Assembly (NCBI RefSeq): GCF_000426285.1
Contig: NZ_AUFB01000023.1
Coordinates: 16,741-80,740 of the forward strand
DNA length: 64,000 bases
Reading direction: 5' to 3'
Source: Rhizobium leucaenae USDA 9039
Lineage (GTDB): Bacteria; Pseudomonadota; Alphaproteobacteria; Rhizobiales; Rhizobiaceae
Shown: piece after piece, positions 19,409 through 27,081 of the stretch
Layout: each line of letters starts with the position of its first letter
How positions within the stretch are numbered: the stretch's first letter is position 1
Notes under the pieces: generated by a model
Told to the model about the DNA's origin: nothing
The model's database searches: none
Seen by the model: only the letters and a program-made list of their open reading frames with translations
Program-made: the position numbers and the translations under genes

Positions 19409-20448
19409 TCGCCTTCCTCCTGGAACAGCCTGAACTGTGCTGCCTCCAGGTCCTTCGGCGGCTGCATCCCAAGATGCCTCCAGGCAATCGCCGTCAGCAC
19501 GCGGCCGCGCGGCGTGCGCTGGATGAAACCCTGCTGGATCATATAGGGCTCGATGATATCCTCGATCGCGTCGCGCGGTTCGGAGAGGCCCGCCGCGATG
19601 GTTTCGATGCCGACCGGGCCGCCGCCGAAATTGACGGCGATCATGTTGAGATAGCGTTTGTCGAGCTGGTCGAAGCCGACATTGTCAACCAGCAGCCGCG
19701 TCAATGCCTCGTCGGCGATCTCGCGGGTTACGGCCTCGGCCTTCGCGACTTCGGCAAAATCACGCACCCGGCGCAGCAGGCGGCCGGCGATGCGCGGGGT
19801 GCCGCGGGCGCGCCTGGCAATCTCACGCGCGCCTTCTTCGGTTATGCCAAGCCCCATCAGCCGCGCTCCACGGCGCACGATCAACTCCAGTTCCTCGACC
19901 GTATAGAAGCTCAAGCGAACCGGAATGCCGAAACGATCGCGCAGCGGCGTCGTCAACAGGCCGAGACGCGTGGTCGCCGCAACCAGCGTGAACTTGGCGA
20001 GATCGATCTTCACCGAACGCGCCGCCGGGCCTTCGCCGATGATCAGGTCAAGCTGGAAATCCTCCATGGCCGGGTAGAGGATTTCTTCGACGGCCGGGTT
20101 GAGGCGATGGATTTCGTCGATGAAGAGCACATCGCGCTCTTCGAGATTGGTCAGAAGTGCTGCAAGATCGCCGGCCTTGGCAATGACCGGACCGGAGGTC
20201 GAGCGGAAATTGACGCCAAGCTCCTTCGCCATGATCTGCGCCAGCGTCGTCTTGCCGAGACCCGGCGGACCGACGAACAGCACGTGATCCAGCGCCTCTC
20301 CTCGCCCCTTCGCAGCCTCGATAAACACCTTTAGATTGGCGCGCGCCTCCGCCTGGCCTGTGAACTCGTCCAGCGACTGCGGCCTCAGCGTCACATCCAA
20401 GTCTTCGCCCCGCTTTTCCGGCGATATCAGGCGTGCGGCTTCGCTCAT
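19405..20448 (-). CDS. ruvB: Holliday junction branch-migration DNA helicase RuvB
   Basis: AAA+ motor that drives branch migration with RuvA. It has 347 residues: Walker A GPPGLGKTT near residue 60, Walker B FIDEIHRL, sensor 1 ATTRLG, the arginine-finger region TPLRDRFG, and the C-terminal winged helix (GGGPVGIETIAAGL, IQQGFIQRTPRGR). Its ATG overlaps the stop of the upstream PIN-domain toxin gene (ATGA at 20445-20448). Expression is therefore likely coupled to the toxin rather than directly to ruvA. Confidence 0.98.
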   Translation of the reverse strand: MSEAARLISPEKRGEDLDVTLRPQSLDEFTGQAEARANLKVFIEAAKGRGEALDHVLFVGPPGLGKTTLAQIMAKELGVNFRSTSGPVIAKAGDLAALLTNLEERDVLFIDEIHRLNPAVEEILYPAMEDFQLDLIIGEGPAARSVKIDLAKFTLVAATTRLGLLTTPLRDRFGIPVRLSFYTVEELELIVRRGARLMGLGITEEGAREIARRARGTPRIAGRLLRRVRDFAEVAKAEAVTREIADEALTRLLVDNVGFDQLDKRYLNMIAVNFGGGPVGIETIAAGLSEPRDAIEDIIEPYMIQQGFIQRTPRGRVLTAIAWRHLGMQPPKDLEAAQFRLFQEEGE

Positions 20449-20843
20449 GTCAGAAGTTCCATTCCGGGTATGCGTTTGGCGGCTTTTTCATCGAAGGTCA
20501 TCGTCAGATTGCAGCCGGCTTTGCGATTGCGCAAGGCGATGAACGTATCGGCGAACTCGACTTGCGAGGACACCATGATGCCCAGCACCTCCTCAACCAA
20601 AAGCTCGTCCTCTAGCAAGATATCCTCGGCCTCAAGCAAATCCGAAATACCTTCCATAATTTGCGATCGCGACAGTTTCGTTTTTCGGCGTAAAAACCAG
20701 GCAAACTCCATCAATGTGATGCAATTGATGTAGCCTGGACCGATTTCAGGAAGGCGCGCGAATAGTTTCGTGACCTTCTCATTCTGCGAAGGATCATCCT
20801 GAAGGAAGAAACGGATCAGGATATTGGTGTCGAGTCCGATCAT
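20445..20843 (-). CDS. PIN-domain (VapC-like) toxin between ruvA and ruvB
   Basis: A 132-residue PIN-domain ribonuclease. Acidic residues are in place: Asp5 in IGLDTNILIRFFLQDD, a Glu in 'TLMEFAWFL', and Asp in 'VEFADTFIA'. PIN toxins of this type cleave tRNA or rRNA when released from their antitoxin. Its start overlaps the antitoxin stop and its stop overlaps ruvB's start, both by 4 bases, making a tightly coupled antitoxin-toxin-ruvB string. Confidence 0.88.
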   Translation of the reverse strand: MIGLDTNILIRFFLQDDPSQNEKVTKLFARLPEIGPGYINCITLMEFAWFLRRKTKLSRSQIMEGISDLLEAEDILLEDELLVEEVLGIMVSSQVEFADTFIALRNRKAGCNLTMTFDEKAAKRIPGMELLT

Positions 20844-21100
20844 TCCTTGCCCAAAACATGCTCGACAATAGCATCGCCGATCACATCATCCATTTCTTCG
20901 ACCGTAATCGGAGCGCGGTGCGGATCATAGAATTTTCCAGCAAGATCGATGGCTCGCTTGTTTTTTGCCTTCATGATGATCTCGCCGTTACGATGAACGT
21001 AGCGAATCTTGTCGCCGGGCTTCAATTTTAGAATATCCCTGACTTCCGCCGGCACCGTTGTCTGCCCCTTCGATGTCATTGTTCCGTAAAACACGGTCAT
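20840..21100 (-). CDS. AbrB/SpoVT-family antitoxin (second ruv-embedded pair)
   Basis: An 86-residue protein. The N-terminal swapped-hairpin DNA-binding domain is clear (TMTSKGQTTVPAEVRDILKL, then PGDKIRYV). The C-terminal half (FYDPHRAPITVEEMDDVIG) would wrap the toxin. The pairing with the PIN gene is immediate. The SD sequence AAGGAG is part of an inverted repeat (21108-21137), suggesting autoregulation. Confidence 0.88.
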   Translation of the reverse strand: MTVFYGTMTSKGQTTVPAEVRDILKLKPGDKIRYVHRNGEIIMKAKNKRAIDLAGKFYDPHRAPITVEEMDDVIGDAIVEHVLGKE

Positions 21101-21107
21101 CGCTCAA

Positions 21108-21137
21108 TCTCCTTACAATTGAAGAATAGTAAGGAGA
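21108..21137. promoter_or_regulatory. Inverted repeat, probable antitoxin operator
   Basis: Perfect 9-bp arms TCTCCTTAC (21108-21116) and GTAAGGAGA (21129-21137) separated by 12 bases, in the 55-base gap between ruvA and the antitoxin. On the minus strand one arm contains the antitoxin's AAGGAG ribosome site, so protein bound here could block both transcription and translation. Operator role is inferred. Confidence 0.6.
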
Positions 21138-21155
21138 AGTGGAAAATGCAAGGGA

Positions 21156-21770
21156 TTACCGAGACAGCTCCTTGAGTCCCAGCCTGATCAGCTTGGCGCT
21201 GTCGGCCCCCTCACCCGCCGATTTCATCGCGGCCGCGACTGCGTTCGCGGCCTGATCGCGGGAATAGCCAAGATTGGTGAGCGCGGACACTGCGTCGGCG
21301 ACCGGAGCGGAAGCGACACCTTCGCCCAATTCCTGCTTGAGGCCGATATTGATCGCCTCCCCCGCAAAAGCCGGCGCCTTGTTCTTCAGCTCGGTGACGA
21401 TGCGCATCGCCACCTTCGGTCCGACGCCCGGCGCCCGTGACACGGCGCTGCGATCCTGTAGCGCGATCGCATTGGCAAGCTCCGCCGGCGTCAGCGTCGA
21501 CAACAGCGCCAGCGCCACCTTTGCGCCGACGCCCTGCACGGTCTGCAGAAGATTGAACCACTCCCGCTCGAATACCGTCGTAAATCCGAAAAGACGTATC
21601 TGGTCCTCGCGGACATAGGTCTCGATGAAGAGAACACAGGCTTCGCCCACGGAACCGAGTTTCGACAGCGTGCGCGCCGAGCAATAGGCGACGTAGCAGA
21701 CACCATGCACATCCACGAGCGCATAGTCCTCGCCGATCTCTTCGAGTGTGCCTTTCAACTTGCCGATCAT
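21156..21770 (-). CDS. ruvA: Holliday junction DNA-binding protein RuvA
   Basis: Tetrameric junction-binding protein that loads RuvB. It has 204 residues: N-terminal OB fold (MIGKLKGTLEEIGEDYALVDV), helix-hairpin-helix region (LLQTVQGVGAKVALALLSTL, RAPGVGPKVAMRIVTELK) and a C-terminal UBA-like RuvB-contact domain (AVSALTNLGYSRDQAANAV). It starts 12 bases after the upstream PIN toxin gene ends and has the second antitoxin-toxin pair immediately downstream. Confidence 0.97.
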   Translation of the reverse strand: MIGKLKGTLEEIGEDYALVDVHGVCYVAYCSARTLSKLGSVGEACVLFIETYVREDQIRLFGFTTVFEREWFNLLQTVQGVGAKVALALLSTLTPAELANAIALQDRSAVSRAPGVGPKVAMRIVTELKNKAPAFAGEAINIGLKQELGEGVASAPVADAVSALTNLGYSRDQAANAVAAAMKSAGEGADSAKLIRLGLKELSR

Positions 21771-21782
21771 GAATGATGTCCG

Positions 21783-22202
21783 TCAGGGATGGGTTTCAGG
21801 GGAAATGAGATCAAGTGAAGGGAAGTAGGAGCGGTAGCGAGCGGCATCCCGCGTCAGCAACCGGTAGCGGCGCCACTCGGCATGGGCACCGATAAGAAAA
21901 TCAGGCAATGTTCTTTCCCGCTGACCGCCCGTGAGCCGATAAAGCCTGTGCGCTTTGCCCGCCCGAAAAGCGGCCTCGTAAGGCATATGTTCCCGCTTGA
22001 GATTCAGCCACGACAAGGCTGCCAGCACGTCCTCCTCGGTCAGCACGGAAGCGGCCAATTCCGACCACACAACGGGGTTCATAACCAGTTCCCCCTCGCC
22101 TGCGCATTGTTTCAGAGACTGAAGTGACCACCGCCGGTGTAAAGTTGCCGGACCAAGGACATCGATGAAAATATTAGTATCAACGAGGGTCGACGTCGTC
22201 AC
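21783..22202 (-). CDS. PIN-domain (VapC-like) toxin between ruvC and ruvA
   Basis: A 139-residue PIN-domain protein distinct from the one before ruvB. Acidic positions: Asp8 and Asp14 in TLVDTNIFIDVLG, a Glu in VVWSELAASVL, and Asp in 'LPDFLIGAHAEW', with 'LLTRDAARYRSYFP' near the end. It overlaps its antitoxin by 23 bases in another frame and is followed 12 bases later by ruvA. Confidence 0.88.
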   Translation of the reverse strand: MTTSTLVDTNIFIDVLGPATLHRRWSLQSLKQCAGEGELVMNPVVWSELAASVLTEEDVLAALSWLNLKREHMPYEAAFRAGKAHRLYRLTGGQRERTLPDFLIGAHAEWRRYRLLTRDAARYRSYFPSLDLISPETHP

Positions 22203-22443
22203 GTGGACCCCTCAACCATTCCATATATTCGTCAGTGGTCATGCCACCAAGATCAAGCGTTCCCTTTACGCGCTCCGCCCAATCGTCGAAATCACGGATC
22301 GGCCCTTGCGCACCTCTGTCCACTCTGACCAGCAACGCCCCGTTTCCCGAAGCAACAAAATCCACTTCCGAACCAGGGCCGATGCCCAGCCGGTCTCGAA
22401 TTTCCTTGGGGATGGTCACCTGACCTTTTTCCGTGACGCGCAT
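22180..22443 (-). CDS. AbrB-family antitoxin (first ruv-embedded pair)
   Basis: An 87-residue AbrB/MazE-like protein: MRVTEKGQVTIPKEIRDRLG, then GPGSEVDFV, form the DNA-binding swapped hairpin. The C terminus (GGMTTDEYMEWLRGPRDD) is the toxin-neutralising tail typical of VapB partners of PIN toxins. The gap to ruvC (55 bases) carries a GTAATAC direct repeat and a GAGG ribosome site. Confidence 0.88.
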   Translation of the reverse strand: MRVTEKGQVTIPKEIRDRLGIGPGSEVDFVASGNGALLVRVDRGAQGPIRDFDDWAERVKGTLDLGGMTTDEYMEWLRGPRDDVDPR

Positions 22444-22444
22444 G

Positions 22445-22465
22445 GTAATACCTCTTCAGTAATAC
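22445..22465. promoter_or_regulatory. Direct repeat before the first antitoxin
   Basis: GTAATAC occurs at 22445-22451 and 22459-22465, a 14-base period, immediately upstream of the antitoxin ATG and flanking its GAGG site. It is a plausible autoregulatory site; this is inferred from position only. Confidence 0.4.
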
Positions 22466-22498
22466 TTAGCGGCACAACCGGAACAAGTCAAGAACAAG

Positions 22499-23011
22499 CT
22501 ACCCCGCCAGTGCCGCCTGACGCATCCGGCTAGCACCGCGATTGTGGGCATGGCAGATGGCGATGGCGAGCGCATCGGCGGCGTCGTTGCCTTTGAACTC
22601 CACTTTCGGCATCAGGATCTTCAGCATCATGTGGATCTGCTGCTTCTCGCCATGACCCACGCCAATCACCGCCTTTTTGACGGCGTTCGGCGCATATTCC
22701 GCTACCTGCAGCCCGGCACGCGCCGGCACGAGCATGGCGATACCGCGCGCTTGGCCGAGCTTTAGCGTCGCCACCGCGTCCTTGTTGACGAAGGTCTGTT
22801 CGACCGCGGCTTCGTCCGGCTTATAGCTGTGGACGATATCGGCCAGCCCGTCATGAAGCTGGCAAAGACGCGACGCGAGATCCATCTCGCCATCCGATGT
22901 CACGGTTCCCGAGGCAACGAAACGCAGGGAATTGCCCAATGTATCGATAATGCCCCAGCCGGTACGGCGCAGGCCGGGATCGATGCCGATGATTCGAATC
23001 GTGTTCTGCAT
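22499..23011 (-). CDS. ruvC: Holliday junction resolvase RuvC
   Basis: Endonuclease that cuts Holliday junctions. It has 170 residues with the acidic active site: Asp11 (IIGIDPGL), Glu in AAVEQTFVNKD, and the C-terminal pair in GNDAADALAIAICH. First gene of the interrupted ruv cluster. The upstream region contains a near-match to the alphaproteobacterial LexA site (GAAC-N7-AAAC at 23055-23069), consistent with, but not proof of, SOS control. Confidence 0.97.
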   Translation of the reverse strand: MQNTIRIIGIDPGLRRTGWGIIDTLGNSLRFVASGTVTSDGEMDLASRLCQLHDGLADIVHSYKPDEAAVEQTFVNKDAVATLKLGQARGIAMLVPARAGLQVAEYAPNAVKKAVIGVGHGEKQQIHMMLKILMPKVEFKGNDAADALAIAICHAHNRGASRMRQAALAG

Positions 23012-23054
23012 GCGTCAACCTATCTTTGGAGCAGCAGATGTGCCAGTAAAATGT

Positions 23055-23069
23055 GAACAAAACAAAAAC
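23055..23069. promoter_or_regulatory. Near-match to alphaproteobacterial LexA box
   Basis: GAAC-N7-AAAC, one base from the GAAC-N7-GAAC consensus described for LexA in Rhizobiales, 44 bases before the ruvC start. The surrounding sequence is A-rich, so chance similarity is possible. Confidence 0.35.
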
Positions 23070-23203
23070 AAACTCCGAAGCCAATCGTCTTTCAGTAGCT
23101 TTTAGCGCTATGACGAAATTGACGCGCAGGGTTTGGAATGGAGTGCCCGCACTCCTACATGGAGAACATTGCTCCTCCCTTTTCACCACGCAGGTCTCTT
23201 GCC

Positions 23204-24202
23204 ATGGTCCCTTTTTCCATTCTCGATCTTTCGCCCGTTGCCGAGGGCAGCACCGTCAGCCAATCTTTTGAAGGCTCGAAGCGCATGGCCCAAAAGGCCG
23301 AGGCGCTTGGCTACAGCAGGTTCTGGCTGGCGGAGCATCATGGCATGCCCGGCGTTGCCAGCGCCGCGACGGCGGTCGTGATCGGCCACGTCGGAGCAGC
23401 GACCTCGCGTATCCGCATCGGCTCGGGCGGCGTCATGCTGCCGAACCATTCACCGCTGGTGATCGCTGAACAATTCGGCACGCTCGAAGCCCTGTTCCCG
23501 GGCCGCGTCGATCTCGGCCTCGGCCGTGCGCCGGGCACGGATATGCGCACGGCGCAGGCACTGCGTCGCAACCTCGATGCCGGCGCCCAGAGCTTTCCGA
23601 ATGATATTGTCGAGCTGCAGCACCTGTTCAGCCCCGCCGACGAGAACCAATCGATCCTTGCCGTGCCCGGCAACGGCGCCAAGGTGCCGATCTGGCTGCT
23701 CGGTTCAAGCCTCTACAGCGCCCATCTCGCTGCCATGCTCGGCCTGCCCTATGCCTTCGCCTCGCATTTTGCACCCGAAGCCCTGCTCGACGCGGTCGCC
23801 ATCTATCGCGACCGTTTCACACCATCGACATCGCTTGACAAGCCCTATGTCATGGTCGGCATCATGGGCTCGGCGTCGGATACGGATGAAGAAGCGCAAT
23901 ATCACTTCACCTCGGCACAGCAGCAATTCGTCAACCTGCGCCGCAATGTCCGCGGCCCCTTCCCACGCCCCCGCAAGGACATGGACGATTTCTGGACACC
24001 GATGGAAAAATTGAACGTCGAGCATACGCTCCGCTACGCCGTGGTCGGCTCGCCCGAGACTGCGGAGGCCAAGCTTTCGCAGTTCATCAAGGATACGGAA
24101 GCGGATGAAGTGATCATCTCGATGCCGATTCATGACATCGAGGCGCGGCTGAGATCTGTGGAGCTATTCGCGCAATTACCGTCGTTCAAAAAGGCGGCGT
24201 AA
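23204..24202 (+). CDS. LLM-class flavin-dependent oxidoreductase
   Basis: A 332-residue bacterial luciferase-like monooxygenase homologue. Visible features are the N-terminal strand 'VPFSILDLSPVAEG', 'RFWLAEHHGMPG', 'IRIGSGGVMLPNHSPL' and 'FGTLEALFPGRVDLGLGRAPG', all characteristic of the LLM TIGR03558-like subgroup. It should use FMNH2; the substrate is unknown. The ATG at 23204 starts the conserved first strand, although the frame is open further upstream. Convergent with yebC across a repeat-rich intergenic region. Confidence 0.88.
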   Translation: MVPFSILDLSPVAEGSTVSQSFEGSKRMAQKAEALGYSRFWLAEHHGMPGVASAATAVVIGHVGAATSRIRIGSGGVMLPNHSPLVIAEQFGTLEALFPGRVDLGLGRAPGTDMRTAQALRRNLDAGAQSFPNDIVELQHLFSPADENQSILAVPGNGAKVPIWLLGSSLYSAHLAAMLGLPYAFASHFAPEALLDAVAIYRDRFTPSTSLDKPYVMVGIMGSASDTDEEAQYHFTSAQQQFVNLRRNVRGPFPRPRKDMDDFWTPMEKLNVEHTLRYAVVGSPETAEAKLSQFIKDTEADEVIISMPIHDIEARLRSVELFAQLPSFKKAA

Positions 24203-24204
24203 AT

Positions 24205-24359
24205 ACCTTCGCCCCAGCGGGGAGAAGGTCGCGCGGCACGCGCGGGTTGAGGGGCGTTACCGGCAAATAACTAGATTGCGAGCAGGGTCCAAGCATCTTG
24301 CGGTGCAATGCCCCCTCATCCGCCTCTTCGGGGCACCTTCTCCCCGCAGGGGAGAAGGT
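24205..24359. repeat. Rhizobial palindromic mosaic repeat
   Basis: Two related palindromes bound a 155-base element: ACCTTCGCCCC/GGGGAGAAGGT (24205-24229) and ACCTTCTCCCC/GGGGAGAAGGT (24335-24359). A third copy of the core is at 49290-49311. Elements with CCTTCTCCCC...GGGGAGAAGG cores are abundant between rhizobial genes. It sits between convergent genes and may act as a bidirectional terminator. Confidence 0.75.
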
Positions 24360-24367
24360 AAAGACCA

Positions 24368-25114
24368 TCAAGCCGAAAGCTTGGCCAGGATCTCTTCGGA
24401 GACTTCGAAGTTCGAATAGACGTTCTGCACGTCGTCATCGTCTTCCAGGCTGTCGATGAGTTTCATCAGCGACTGTGCCTTTTCTTCGTCGACCGGCACA
24501 TTGTTCTGGGCGCGCCAGATCGCCTTGACGGTTTCGGCTTCGCCGAGCGTCGCTTCCAGCGCCTTGGCGACTTCGTTCATCGCTTCGAAACCGCAGATTA
24601 TGGTGTGGCCTTCTTCGTCGCTCTCGACATCGTCGGCGCCGGCTTCGATCGCGGCTTCCATCACCTTGTCGGCATCGCCAGCCTCGGGCTTGTAGGTGAT
24701 TTCGCCGACATGGTCGAAGGAGAAGGAGACGGAACCAGTTTCGCCGAGCGCACCGCCGGCCTTGGTGAAGATCGAACGGACGTTCGAGGCGGTGCGGTTA
24801 CGGTTGTCGGTCAGCGCCTCTACGATGATCGCCGTGCCGCCGGGGCCGTAGCCCTCATAGCGGACCGCATCGTAATTCTCGGTGTCTGCGCCGGAGGCTT
24901 TCTTGATGGCGCGGTCGATATTGTCCTTCGGCATCGACTGCGCCTTGGCGTTCTGGATCGCCAGGCGCAAACTTGCGTTCATGGTCGGATCAGGCAGACC
25001 CGCCTTCGCGGCGACGGTGATTTCACGCGCCAGCTTGGAGAACATTTTCGAACGCACCGAGTCCTGACGACCCTTGCGGTGCATGATGTTTTTAAACTGT
25101 GAATGGCCAGCCAT
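24368..25114 (-). CDS. yebC: YebC/PmpR-family protein
   Basis: A 248-residue protein of the widely conserved YebC family, variously described as a DNA-binding regulator and more recently as a ribosome-associated factor. N-terminal MAGHSQFKNIMHRKGRQD is the family hallmark, with 'YEGYGPGGTAIIVEALTDNRNRT' in the core. The start is the ATG of MAGHS; five codons of open frame precede it. It lies near ruvCAB, as in many bacteria. Confidence 0.95.
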   Translation of the reverse strand: MAGHSQFKNIMHRKGRQDSVRSKMFSKLAREITVAAKAGLPDPTMNASLRLAIQNAKAQSMPKDNIDRAIKKASGADTENYDAVRYEGYGPGGTAIIVEALTDNRNRTASNVRSIFTKAGGALGETGSVSFSFDHVGEITYKPEAGDADKVMEAAIEAGADDVESDEEGHTIICGFEAMNEVAKALEATLGEAETVKAIWRAQNNVPVDEEKAQSLMKLIDSLEDDDDVQNVYSNFEVSEEILAKLSA

Positions 25115-25240
25115 GGCACCCCTGTTCACGTCTTTTGTTGGGAATGGGCCGCCTTATAAGAGCGAAGCGCCTTTCATTCAAGCAAAAAGCCCGTAAAGAC
25201 GCCCATGACGAGCGCTCGGCAACGATATCCTTCAGAGGAG

Positions 25241-25272
25241 TGCCCGGGCGGAGGGAGAGGGCCGCCCGGGCA
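25241..25272 (-). terminator. Hairpin after the MBL-fold gene
   Basis: Perfect 10-bp stem TGCCCGGGCG/CGCCCGGGCA with a 12-base loop, about 15 bases beyond the stop of the minus-strand MBL gene. There is no clear T tract, so it may stabilise the 3' end rather than terminate alone. Confidence 0.5.
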
Positions 25273-25286
25273 TCGTGCTGATCGGC

Positions 25287-26129
25287 TCAAAGCCCCTTCA
25301 GCACGTAAATCAGCGGCTTTCGCGGCAGGGTTTTCAGCGAAACCGTGGTGCTTGCGGTCGGCGCGTAGGCTACGTCGAAATCGGGACCGAACATCGCCAG
25401 GAATTGCTGTATCGGTGGTCCCCAGCGATGCATGGGCAAAATGAGCGACGAACGCAGCCGCTTCACCACCCGGCTCATGCTATCAGCGCCCATGGTAAGG
25501 CCGCCGTCGACCGGCACCATGACGACATCGAGCCGGCCGACCTCGGCATATTGTTTGTCGTTGAGTTCGAAATGCAGGTGACCGAGATGACCGATGCAAA
25601 GGCCGGCCACTTCGAAGATGAAGATCGAATTGCCATTTGCCTCGACACCTCCCGAATAGGAGCGGATATCGGTCACCACATTGCGGATCAGCGTATCGCC
25701 GACGGTCAAATTGATCTTCGCCGGCTCGCCCGGCGTATCGCTCCAGCCGTGCAGCACATATTTGATCGCCGGGTCCGGCGTCAGCGTGTAGTGGCTCGGA
25801 TGCGCCTTGTTCATCGTCACGACATCAGGTGTATAGGGCGGCTGAAAAACGCCGCTGAAATCCGTCGCGATCGACACGCCGCCGGGCGTCTCGATGAAGA
25901 GAGTGGCATGACCGAGAAAAGTGATTTTTACATCGCCGCCGACGGGATCGTTGGCCGGCATCGGCGCTGAACTCGAAAAGCTGGCGAATGTAGCCCGGGG
26001 CAGCGACTGCGCGATCGCCTGACATTGGCTGACATGTGGGCGGGAAGGTCTCTCCTGGGCATCTGCGATACTGCAACCCGCCACGGTGAGCAGAAAGATC
26101 ACAGCGAAGACGGGAAATCGCAGCATCAT
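25287..26129 (-). CDS. Exported MBL-fold (UlaG-like) protein
   Basis: A 280-residue protein with an N-terminal hydrophobic segment and a possible lipobox (TVAGCS, Cys about residue 19). The metallo-beta-lactamase fold is suggested by 'ITFLGHATLFIETPGGVSIATD', 'DVVTMNKAHPSHYT', 'GHLGHLHFE' and 'VDVVMVPVDGG'-like strands. The usual HxHxDH reads HPSHYT, lacking the Asp and last His, as in some UlaG-related proteins. Metal content and substrate are therefore uncertain. Confidence 0.75.
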   Translation of the reverse strand: MMLRFPVFAVIFLLTVAGCSIADAQERPSRPHVSQCQAIAQSLPRATFASFSSSAPMPANDPVGGDVKITFLGHATLFIETPGGVSIATDFSGVFQPPYTPDVVTMNKAHPSHYTLTPDPAIKYVLHGWSDTPGEPAKINLTVGDTLIRNVVTDIRSYSGGVEANGNSIFIFEVAGLCIGHLGHLHFELNDKQYAEVGRLDVVMVPVDGGLTMGADSMSRVVKRLRSSLILPMHRWGPPIQQFLAMFGPDFDVAYAPTASTTVSLKTLPRKPLIYVLKGL

Positions 26130-26254
26130 GCCATCCCTTCAGCTCCACAGAGGGCGAAGAATGCGGCATGGTCTGAGGTACGTCCAGCGGCAATCCCGAT
26201 CGGATTGCTCACAATCGCGTCATCGCCGCCGGGCGATCAATAGCTGGCCAATAT

Positions 26255-27079
26255 CTAACGCCAGAATTCCGGAATGGTCTCAGCCAGGCGGGGCCCGATC
26301 CTGAGCGGCGCGATCTTTTCGGCCAGCCCCGTCGCATCCGATATCTCGACACCGACGCCACAGATGGTGGCCGGCCCGGAGGCTGCCTCGAAACGGCCCT
26401 TCGGCATCTTCGAGATGAAGCGGTTGAGCGGCTCTTCCTTTTCCATGCCAAGCGAGGAATCGTAATCGCCGCACATGCCTGCATCCGACATGTAAGCGGT
26501 ACCACCGTTCAGGATCTGCGCGTCTGCTGTCGGCACATGCGTGTGCGTGCCGACGACGAAGCTGGCGCGGCCATCGACGAAATGCCCGAAACATTGTTTC
26601 TCGCTGGTCGCTTCCGCATGGAAATCGAAGACGATGGCGTCCGCCTGCTCCTTCAGCGGGCAGGCATCAAGGATCGCCTCCGCCGACTTGAACGGATCGT
26701 CCAGCTCTGGATGCATGAAGACGCGGCCCATGATGTTGGCGACGAGCACCCGGGCACCGTTGCGGGCATAATAAATGCTGGAACCGCGGCCGGGCGTGCC
26801 GGCCGGATAGTTGGCGGGGCGCAGAAACTGATCGTGGCGCTCGCAGAACACCACCGCTTCCTTCTGATCCCAGACATGATTGCCCGTCGTCACCACATCG
26901 GCCCCGGCATTGATCGTTTCCAGGAAAATGTCCTCGGTGATGCCGAAGCCGCCGGCGGCGTTCTCGCCATTGACGATGACAAAGTCGAGCTTCAGATCGG
27001 AAATCAGGCCCGGCAGGCGATCCCATACCGCAACCCGTCCAGTCTTGCCGACCATGTCACCTAAAAATAGCAGCCGCAT
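26255..27079 (-). CDS. YmdB-family metallophosphoesterase
   Basis: A 274-residue TIGR00282/YmdB-type enzyme: FLGDMVGKTGR at the N terminus, 'VNGENAAGGFG', 'TTGNHVWDQKE', 'DFHAEATSEK' and 'VVGTHTHVPTAD' form the dimetal site. Bacillus YmdB is a cyclic-nucleotide phosphodiesterase; a similar activity is possible but not shown here. It follows the cyclo-ligase gene by 2 bases, indicating one operon. Confidence 0.9.
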   Translation of the reverse strand: MRLLFLGDMVGKTGRVAVWDRLPGLISDLKLDFVIVNGENAAGGFGITEDIFLETINAGADVVTTGNHVWDQKEAVVFCERHDQFLRPANYPAGTPGRGSSIYYARNGARVLVANIMGRVFMHPELDDPFKSAEAILDACPLKEQADAIVFDFHAEATSEKQCFGHFVDGRASFVVGTHTHVPTADAQILNGGTAYMSDAGMCGDYDSSLGMEKEEPLNRFISKMPKGRFEAASGPATICGVGVEISDATGLAEKIAPLRIGPRLAETIPEFWR

Positions 27080-27081
27080 TC

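Noticed and set aside
20445..22443. Mobile element carrying the two TA pairs
   Set aside because: No transposase, terminal repeats or target duplication are visible around either pair.
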